From the NCBI RefSeq assembly GCF_009729555.1, contig NZ_WODC01000011.1:1-64000 (forward strand): 64,000 bases of DNA. Direction: 5' to 3'. Positions 58,801-64,000 of the stretch are shown here, one piece after another (position 1 is the stretch's first letter; every line of letters begins with the position of its first letter). The position numbers were made by a program, and so were the translations under genes. The notes below the pieces were generated by a model. That model searched no databases. It had not been told where the DNA came from and was given only the letters and a program-made list of their open reading frames with translations. Source of the DNA: Pseudodesulfovibrio alkaliphilus. GTDB taxonomy: Bacteria; Desulfobacterota; Desulfovibrionia; Desulfovibrionales; Desulfovibrionaceae.

Positions 58801-58923
58801 GCTTTCTCCCAGATCGTCACCCTCTACCTCACCCCCATCTTCTATACCTACATGGACCAATTCCAGCGCTGGCTCGATGCCCGCACCGCGCAACCCGAGG
58901 ACGCTCCGGGAGAAACGGCGTGA
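55855..58923 (+). CDS. RND-family efflux transporter (AcrB/MdtB type)
   Basis: This 1022-residue pump has the RND helices and large porter loops: RPVMTALTMLGLLFFGIVSY, the internal GFVVDDAIVMIENIIRHLEM with two proton-relay Asp residues, and the later GMVGIIMLIGIVKKNSIMVV with its Lys. It expels drugs, metabolites or detergents with the adaptor above. The ATG overlaps the adaptor stop by one base. Substrate specificity is not visible. Confidence 0.94.
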   Translation: MQVTELFIRRPVMTALTMLGLLFFGIVSYLHMPVSYLPAVEFPTIQVSASMSGANPKTMASSVASPLEREFSSIAGLQSMSSVNSLGSTTITLQFDLDRNIDGAALDVQSAIARASSNLPQEITDPPSFQKVNPADTPILYLSVRSETLPMSTVNDYAKTFLTQTISMIPGVAQVLIYGEKQYAVRIRLDPRELASRSLGIDEVKDAVAKANVNLPLGTLEGTEQSLMLEDNGQLLTADEYRNVVVAYRSGQPVRLSDLGLVEDGVKNERFSSWLNDKRSLTIAVKRQPGTNTIEIVDSIRQKLPWITSQMPAGIVLDIVHDNSLFIEESVNDVKFTLALAVALVILVVFIFLRNIASTFIASVAIPFSIVATFAVMHLMDFTLDTFSLMALTLCVGFVVDDAIVMIENIIRHLEMGKTPMQAARDGAREIGFTIISMTLSLAIVFVPIMFMAGIVGRVLHEFATTITAAILVSGVVSLSLTPMLGSRLLKSKTRIAESDPVFDRLMGWYKASLHFCLRHRGSTMIASGLLLTATAWAFMVIPKGFLPSDDQGLIMGFTQARQGIAYESMERQQMETVPIIGANPGVRDQIQIIGYPLSNQGMIVALLKPANKRKQLDEILRELWGPVNSLPGLEVFLVNPPMIPIGGKQAKGDYLFTLLSPDSATLYANAEQFEVELRKHPLLTGVNSDLQISTPQVEIEIERDLASSLGVTANDIENALFTAYGERQISTIYTVVDEYKVIMQLKPEFQRNSDALSMLYIRSDAGNLIRLDALATIKESTGPVTVNHTGQLESVTYAFSGKPGTSMGQITEAVEALALEKLPQTISTLFEGTAGAFAESMNSLYFLLFIAIVAIYILLGSLYESFIHPLTILSGLPSAAFGGLLTLMLFGYDLDLYGMVGIIMLIGIVKKNSIMVVDFAIEAEKTGLSPQEAAFQGATIRFRPIIMTTLAAIMGAMPIALGFGAGAEIRRPLGLAVVGGLAFSQIVTLYLTPIFYTYMDQFQRWLDARTAQPEDAPGETA

Positions 58924-59020
58924 CCAGGCGCCTGATGCTGCCTCCGGCGGCCGGACTCCGCCCGGACCCGCCAAGGGCCTAAGGCCCCTGGAGCCCAAGC
59001 GAGCCTCCGACGGTCAAGAA

Positions 59021-59086
59021 GCCGCGTGAAATGGAAAGGACCAGACCACCCTCCGGGATGGCCTGGCCCTCTCCATTCCACGCGGC
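59021..59086. repeat. Long imperfect inverted repeat after the RND pump gene
   Basis: GCCGCGTG-AATGGA (59021-59034, one unpaired base) is mirrored by TCCATT-CACGCGGC (59072-59086, one unpaired base) around about 37 bases that can form a second short pairing (CCAG/CTGG). It follows the pump stop by about 100 bases and may form the 3' end or a stability structure of the efflux mRNA. Confidence 0.45.
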
Positions 59087-59279
59087 GGAGGGCTGAAAGA
59101 ATCGTTGGTAGCCGCAGTTACGGCCCGATCAGTCGCACCTGAAATCCTACTGCCCACTCCCCGTCAGTGACCGAAGGGAATCCAGCAACAGCTCACTGTC
59201 TATTCTCTTTTCTTCCACAACCAGTCATTCTCGAACAACAATTCCAGTTGCTTCATGAATCCTCATGCCACAAATGCAA

Positions 59280-59305
59280 AAGGCCCGCTCTCGCGAGCGG
59301 GCCTT
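59280..59305 (-). terminator. qrc operon terminator
   Basis: AAGGCCCGCTC (59280-59290) pairs with GAGCGGGCCTT (59295-59305) around TCGC, with AAA before it that becomes TTT on the minus strand. It lies 21 bases past the qrcD stop. Confidence 0.7.
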
Positions 59306-59326
59306 GGAGTGACGAGGATACCGAAC

Positions 59327-60565
59327 CTACTTGTTCTGATAGTTCAGCTTGGTCTCCAGGGGGAAGACCGGCAGATAACGATAACTGAGGCTCAAGACCA
59401 GGAAGCCGTAGGCGACGATCATCAGCGAAGTCGCGTACTCGACCCAGTTGGCGTAGTACACGTACCAGCTGTCAAAAGGCATGACCGGATGTGCCAGGGT
59501 CTGAACCGTGAACACGTAGCGGTTGATACACACGCCGATACATCCGAGGATGGCGGCCGTATAGAGCATCGCGGGCCGGTTTCTGATGGCCGGAACCACC
59601 AGCATGATGGCCGGGACCACGCCGCACAGCACAAGCTCGGTCCACAACATCCATTTGCCGTAGGCAATTCCGTAGAACATCTCGTCGAAGGTCAGTCCAA
59701 CGGAAGGCAGATAGCCAACGGCCCAAGCCCAGGTGTCCAGAATCTTGAAGAACATGTAGACACAAAGCATGGAGCCGGCGATTTTGCCCATCAGGGCCTT
59801 GGTCTTGAAGTCCACCAGCTTCTTGCCCGTGAGCTTTTCCATGAAGGTGGCGACCAGGACGGTAAAGACCGGGCCGGTACCAACGGCGGAGAGCACGAAC
59901 AGGAAGAAAGTCCAGGGCCAGATGAAGAAACCTTCGCGGAAGGCATAGGGGCGACCGATAAGGACACCGTACATGCCGCCCAGCGAACCCTGGTGGAAGG
60001 TGGACAGGAAGGCGCCAAGACCTGCGAACAGGGCCATGTTGACGTGCATGTTGTGCGCCAGCGCGTGGATGAAGGGGATCTTGTTCAGCTGCTTCTGCTC
60101 CAGGATCAGCGGGACGAACTCGATAATCAGCACGGTGCAGTAGCAGGTGATGCAGAAGATAACTTCTGTCAGCATGGAGTGGACGTTGGGATGCCAGTAG
60201 CCGAACCACGCCCGGCCAGGCTGGCCGATGTCGAGGGTCAACACCAGCATGGCACCTGAGTAGCAGATGAAGCCGACGATGACCGTCAGGTTGATAATTT
60301 TCTCAAGCTGTTTGATCTTGAGGATATACTTCAGGAATCCGGTGAAGAACGCGCCAGCGCCCAGAGCGATGACGGCGAGGTCAAAGGTGATCCACGCACC
60401 GAACCCGAAATAGTTGTCCAGTCCGGTGGTGCCGATGCCGTTGTAAAGAACCAGCACGGCGCCATACAGCCCCCAGGCGAAGACGCCGAGGATCGCCAGC
60501 ATCCAGATGGCGAACTGGCCAAACGAGCACCGCTGGACCCCTTCCGGGAAGAGTTTGCTATCCAT
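59327..60565 (-). CDS. qrcD: Qrc complex, NrfD-like membrane subunit QrcD
   Basis: This 412-residue NrfD-type protein has about ten helices (AVIALGAGAFFTGFLKYI, TVIVGFICYSGAMLVLTLDI, FFLFVLSAVGTGPVFTVLVA, LVLCGVVPAIMLVVPAI) and provides the menaquinone site of the Qrc complex. Qrc takes electrons from the periplasmic cytochrome c3 pool and reduces menaquinone, linking hydrogen or formate oxidation to sulfate reduction. It is the last gene of the leftward qrcABCD set and starts ten bases after qrcC. Confidence 0.92.
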   Translation of the reverse strand: MDSKLFPEGVQRCSFGQFAIWMLAILGVFAWGLYGAVLVLYNGIGTTGLDNYFGFGAWITFDLAVIALGAGAFFTGFLKYILKIKQLEKIINLTVIVGFICYSGAMLVLTLDIGQPGRAWFGYWHPNVHSMLTEVIFCITCYCTVLIIEFVPLILEQKQLNKIPFIHALAHNMHVNMALFAGLGAFLSTFHQGSLGGMYGVLIGRPYAFREGFFIWPWTFFLFVLSAVGTGPVFTVLVATFMEKLTGKKLVDFKTKALMGKIAGSMLCVYMFFKILDTWAWAVGYLPSVGLTFDEMFYGIAYGKWMLWTELVLCGVVPAIMLVVPAIRNRPAMLYTAAILGCIGVCINRYVFTVQTLAHPVMPFDSWYVYYANWVEYATSLMIVAYGFLVLSLSYRYLPVFPLETKLNYQNK

Positions 60566-60575
60566 TGCTCACCTC

Positions 60576-61400
60576 CTAGCCGTGATGGTTGGACGCAGCG
60601 CCATCGCCGCCGTTGTAGTTGTCGCCTTGCATGCGCACCCACTCGCGCTCGGTCATGTAATAGACCTGGGGGTCCAGACCGAGTTTCTCAAGCAGGCGGA
60701 AGGAATTCTTGCTCTTGGCAAGCTCATACACCTTGTGTTCGGGATTGTTCAGATCGCCGAAGGTGATGGCCTTGGTGGGGCAGATCTCCGCGCAGGCCGT
60801 GTTGTATGCGCCATCGGCAAGGTCCATGGGGTCGGTTCCCTCGGCTCTGGCCTTGTTCTTGGCATCCAGGTAGCGGCTGTGGCAGAAGCTGCACTTCTCG
60901 ACCACGCCACGCGGGCGCACCGAGGCGTTGGGGCTGAGCCCCTTGTCCATTCCCTCGGGCCAGAGAGGATCCCACCAGTTGAAGTACCTGGCATGGTAGG
61001 GACACGCAGCCATGCAGTACCGGCAGCCGATACAGCGGGGATATATCTGGGAGACGATGCCGCCTTCCTCGTTCTTGTCGGTGGCCACGACCGGGCACAC
61101 GGGCACACAGGCGGGATGGCCGCACTGCATGCAGGGCCTGGGCAGGTACGCAACCTCGTGGTCCGGGAACACTTTCCCGTTGGAGAGTTCGTACACGTTC
61201 ATCCAGGTCAGGGTCCGAAGCTTGTTGGATGCGTCGTCGCGATCCGTGGTCAGGGCCTGAACATAGTTGTATGGGTCTTTCTTGGTCATGGGCGCGATAT
61301 TGTTCTCCACCTGGCAGCCGACCATGCAGGCTCCGCAACCGGTGCACTTGTCAATATCAATGACCATGCCCCATTTGATCTTGAATTCTTTAACTTCCAT
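60576..61400 (-). CDS. qrcC: Qrc complex, iron-sulfur subunit QrcC
   Basis: This 274-residue ferredoxin-like protein has several cluster motifs: CTGCGACMVGC, CMQCGHPACVPVCP, CIGCRYCMAACP and a final CSFC with CAEICP. It passes electrons from the cytochrome/molybdopterin-like subunits to QrcD. The ATG at 61400 is used because GGGGG lies upstream; the longer frame at 61448 overlaps the qrcB stop. It is the third gene of the operon. Confidence 0.93.
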   Translation of the reverse strand: MEVKEFKIKWGMVIDIDKCTGCGACMVGCQVENNIAPMTKKDPYNYVQALTTDRDDASNKLRTLTWMNVYELSNGKVFPDHEVAYLPRPCMQCGHPACVPVCPVVATDKNEEGGIVSQIYPRCIGCRYCMAACPYHARYFNWWDPLWPEGMDKGLSPNASVRPRGVVEKCSFCHSRYLDAKNKARAEGTDPMDLADGAYNTACAEICPTKAITFGDLNNPEHKVYELAKSKNSFRLLEKLGLDPQVYYMTEREWVRMQGDNYNGGDGAASNHHG

Positions 61401-61411
61401 GTCGGTTCCCC

Positions 61412-63361
61412 CTAGATTTTGGCGATGTTCACAGTGGAACCGGCCCATGTGGAGGTGCCGGTGGCAGCCTCCGAGCTCACCGTGAGAATCCTGTAGACAT
61501 TATCGCCCTTGCCCTTCGAGAACTCGTCGCCCACGGTGTGGCCCATACCCAAAGGAGCGGCCACAACGCCGGGCAGGACGCCCTCGTATATCTGGACCAA
61601 TGCCACGCACTCCCCGTTTCCACCGGAAAGCTTGACCTTGGAGCCGACATCCACGCCAAGCTTCTTGGCCGTGGCGGAAGCCATCATGACGACCATGTTG
61701 TCGCCGAGGAGCTGGTTGTTGCTGATGGTGCAGGGGGCATTTGGCGTGGTGGCCCGGTTGGCCGTGCCCACATTGAGCAGCGTATAGGGAGCCAGGGCCA
61801 CGGCGCCGGAACCCTTGACAGGCACGGCGGCCTTGCCCAGCACGTTGGAGGCCAAGGAGACGCCGCCTACTCCCGCCGAGGCGCCCACCACATGGGCGGA
61901 ACCGGACATCAAACGGCGCTTGTTGGCCCCGATGGCAGCGATCTTGGCGTCGAGCACCTCCTCGAAACTCTCAAAGCCGAGATCGACCAAGCCGAGCACG
62001 AAATCGCCAGCATTCCTGACATCAAGAGTCAGCTTGGAAACCGGGGCTCCAAGGGTGTAGGTGGCGACAGGCATGCCGTAGGGGCTGACCATATCGTCAA
62101 AACGCTCATAGGAGTGCGGCGTGGGCAGCACGAGGTCCGCAGCAGCGGTGGTCTCGGTTTCCACACTGTCGAAGGCCACGGTGAACCCGGCCTTGACCTG
62201 CTCGGGCAGCACGTAGGCCGGATTGGCCTCGTAGACCAGCAACAGATCGGCGCTGACGCCCTGGCGGATATCCTTTTGGAGCATCTCGCTACGGGACATG
62301 GCGGTATCAATGGCCTTGTCGAATTCCGGCAGCACCTTCATGGCGCCGCCAAGGAGCATGTTCAAGGCAAACGCAGCGGCGTCCCCAGCCACGGAGCCGG
62401 CCGGAACGACCACGGGATTGCGGGCGGTGAGCAGGGTCCGGGCAATGTCGGCCATGGCATCGGCGGAAACGCCGATGGTGGCCTCGACCTTGGCCGGGGT
62501 GTAATTGCTCGTGACCATGGACTTGAACTGCTCGAAATCGGCAGCGTCCACGGACCGTCCGGCCTGCATGACATAATAGCAGATGCCCAGGGTAAAGGCG
62601 GCCATGCCCTCGGTCGGAACCGGCACCCATTTGCTGGTGACGGCCGCAGTGCGGGTCTGCATAGGCCCGGCAAAGATGAACTTGCCGGAATCGTTAGCGG
62701 CGAATGCCTGCATGTTCGCTACAGTGGGTCCCCAGGACTCCAGGGCGTCGGCCCCGGCAAGCAGGACCACATCGGCGTTCTCCAGATCATAGCCAATCTG
62801 GCCTGAGCCACCCATGAGCCCTCTCCACGCCTTGTCGGCCGTCTGCATTTCGCAGGGCATGGCGTAAAAACCGTCGCTGCCCTTGCTGGTCAACAACGCC
62901 GAGAAGACCTCGTTGATGGTACCGCTCTGATCGCCGCTGATTACAGCGACCCTGCTGCCCGCCGCTGCGAGCTTTTCGGCCACGATCTTGCGGGCCTCGT
63001 CCCAGGATATTTCAGCTCCGTTGAGACGGGGAGCCTTGATCCGGGTCGGGCTGTACATGACCTGGACACCATTGGCGCACATGGGGCAAATGCCCCCTCC
63101 CGAGAGAGGATTGTCCGTGTTGCCCTCTGTTCCAAAGGCCTGCCCGGCAACGGTGCGGACCTTTACGGCACAGCCGGATTCACACATTTTGGACACGGCG
63201 GGCTGATTCTTGATTTCCCCGTATTTCAACGTGGGAATCCAAGGCCAATTCTGCGTCCAGATGGATACGTCGTCCAGGGCGGTCCAGACCGTCGGAGTAA
63301 AAAGGATACCGACGGATGCGCCCACACTCATCTGTATAAATGCTCTGCGTGCTACGCTCAT
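61412..63361 (-). CDS. qrcB: Qrc complex, molybdopterin-oxidoreductase-like subunit QrcB
   Basis: This 649-residue protein belongs to the DMSO-reductase/molybdopterin superfamily but is known in Desulfovibrio as a QrcB subunit without molybdenum. The N-terminus has a Tat-like twin-arginine segment (MSVARRAFIQ) with a hydrophobic helix that probably anchors it on the periplasmic side. Four Cys residues near the start (C60, C64, C92, C95) fit an iron-sulfur cluster. The body is Ala/Gly-rich with domains resembling the family core. It lies 11 bases upstream of qrcC and 13 bases downstream of qrcA. Confidence 0.92.
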   Translation of the reverse strand: MSVARRAFIQMSVGASVGILFTPTVWTALDDVSIWTQNWPWIPTLKYGEIKNQPAVSKMCESGCAVKVRTVAGQAFGTEGNTDNPLSGGGICPMCANGVQVMYSPTRIKAPRLNGAEISWDEARKIVAEKLAAAGSRVAVISGDQSGTINEVFSALLTSKGSDGFYAMPCEMQTADKAWRGLMGGSGQIGYDLENADVVLLAGADALESWGPTVANMQAFAANDSGKFIFAGPMQTRTAAVTSKWVPVPTEGMAAFTLGICYYVMQAGRSVDAADFEQFKSMVTSNYTPAKVEATIGVSADAMADIARTLLTARNPVVVPAGSVAGDAAAFALNMLLGGAMKVLPEFDKAIDTAMSRSEMLQKDIRQGVSADLLLVYEANPAYVLPEQVKAGFTVAFDSVETETTAAADLVLPTPHSYERFDDMVSPYGMPVATYTLGAPVSKLTLDVRNAGDFVLGLVDLGFESFEEVLDAKIAAIGANKRRLMSGSAHVVGASAGVGGVSLASNVLGKAAVPVKGSGAVALAPYTLLNVGTANRATTPNAPCTISNNQLLGDNMVVMMASATAKKLGVDVGSKVKLSGGNGECVALVQIYEGVLPGVVAAPLGMGHTVGDEFSKGKGDNVYRILTVSSEAATGTSTWAGSTVNIAKI

Positions 63362-63374
63362 CTTCAGTTCCCCT

Positions 63375-64000
63375 TTACTTGTGGCAGGTGTAGCAGGCGT
63401 TGGACTGGCCCATGAGAGCGTGGCACCGTTCGCACTTCCACATCTTCATGGTCATCTTGCTGTAGCCGGTCAGAATGTTCCGCTCAAAGGGCGGGAGGTC
63501 GTTGCTCGTGTGGACATCCTTGAGATGGCACAGATTGCAGTTTTGCTCCGCCGGCTCGTCGAACACCGACTTGTCAACCACCCGCGCCAGCTCGTTCTTC
63601 ATCGATGCCAGCTCGGCAATGTCGAGTCCGGCATGGGCCTGATGGGAGAAGTACACGTTGTCGGGCTGGAACTGGTAATTCAGCCAGGGCACTTCCTTGC
63701 CCTGAATGAGGTACTTGACGAGGTATTCGCGCTCGGCCTGAATATCCTCCTCGGACGCGGAGAGAATGCTGTCCTCAATGACATCAAGTTTGGCCTGCAT
63801 GATGGCTTCGTAGTCATTGGGATCGATCCCCGCCTCGGCGATGGCTTCCATCGCCTCCTCGGGATCAATCGAATGACAGTCCTCGCACGACTCGTTGGTG
63901 GGGAATCCGGAAAAGGACCCGTCATCCCTGAAATAGTGGCAGCTGTCACAGTCCAGGCCCTGATCCTCCACATGGATGGCATGGCTGAACCGAAGCGGCT
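63375..64000 (-). CDS. qrcA: Qrc complex, multihaem cytochrome c subunit QrcA (cut by window end)
   Basis: The frame is open to the window end and encodes at least 208 residues that continue the qrc operon at its start. Five CxxCH haem sites are visible: CDSCH, CEDCH, CNLCH, CERCH and CYTCH at the C-terminus; QrcA proteins carry six, so one more and the signal peptide should lie upstream. The sequence before the first visible site contains SHAIHVEDQGLDCDSCH, the His ligands of class III cytochromes. QrcA accepts electrons from periplasmic cytochrome c3. An internal GTG at 63971 is not the true start. Confidence 0.9.
   Translation of the reverse strand, partial: PLRFSHAIHVEDQGLDCDSCHYFRDDGSFSGFPTNESCEDCHSIDPEEAMEAIAEAGIDPNDYEAIMQAKLDVIEDSILSASEEDIQAEREYLVKYLIQGKEVPWLNYQFQPDNVYFSHQAHAGLDIAELASMKNELARVVDKSVFDEPAEQNCNLCHLKDVHTSNDLPPFERNILTGYSKMTMKMWKCERCHALMGQSNACYTCHK

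Larger units (their letters stand above)
58924..59326. other. 403-bp intergenic region between the RND pump and qrcD
   Basis: The interval holds an imperfect inverted repeat at 59021-59086 after the pump gene and the qrc terminator at 59280-59305. Between them (about 59090-59270) I see no ribosome-site-supported gene and no other clear element. Confidence 0.5.

Noticed and set aside
1-64000. CRISPR array or large direct repeats
   Set aside because: No regularly spaced repeats of 23-40 bases were seen anywhere in the window, and no cas genes.

Overview
The window looks like chromosome from a sulfate-reducing Desulfovibrionaceae bacterium (Desulfovibrio or Pseudodesulfovibrio type). The strongest marker is the operon at the right end for the Qrc menaquinone reductase (multihaem cytochrome QrcA, QrcB, QrcC, QrcD), a complex typical of these organisms. 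A four-subunit 2-oxoacid:ferredoxin oxidoreductase, a feo operon with two FeoA proteins and a GC-rich host backbone agree with this. The assignment is inferred from gene content; no rRNA is present.

Positions 1-3776 are the end of an AT-richer integrated element. It holds the tail of an IS481-like transposase, small proteins, an AlpA/excisionase-like regulator, a helix-turn-helix protein, a membrane protein and a tyrosine recombinase. The element stops exactly at a 3' half of tRNA-Pro(CGG), which is the attachment-site scar, and the old tRNA terminator lies just beyond it. Host sequence follows: a processive family 2 glycosyltransferase (4064-5506) and the feo ferrous-iron operon (10366 down to 5631) with two Fur-family regulators.

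From 17887 down to 11795 a tight gene string encodes SiaD (PAS-GGDEF cyclase), SiaA (PP2C phosphatase), SiaB (kinase), SiaC (phospho-switch), a MoxR AAA+ ATPase, a VWA protein with a degenerate metallopeptidase motif, and an unknown protein. A Fur-box-like site resembling the one upstream of feoA precedes siaD. This possibly iron-linked c-di-GMP/chaperone island is the most unusual system in the window.

Next come an orphan periplasmic binding protein, L-serine dehydratase, an amino-acid ABC transporter whose two permeases are fused into one chain (20739-24200), a PCC/DUF296 protein, a RelA/SpoT enzyme, an orphan peptide-binding lipoprotein, a SWIM-SNF2 helicase and a membrane protein. A CstA-type carrier with a LytS/LytTR two-component pair resembles the pyruvate-sensing BtsSR-BtsT set. 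Ssb, a small unknown protein and a three-gene acyl-CoA-carboxylase-like set with a divergent biotin motif follow, leading into PilZ, MotB and MotA.

The last third carries purine nucleoside phosphorylase, a FlgO-like lipoprotein, korDABC, a second amino-acid ABC operon that continues into deoC and cbiC, an RND efflux adaptor and pump, and the qrc operon, which is cut by the window end. The main physiological themes are energy metabolism of a sulfate reducer (Qrc, Kor, pyruvate uptake), amino-acid import with serine catabolism, iron uptake, and c-di-GMP signalling tied to motility or biofilm (SiaD, PilZ-MotAB, FlgO).
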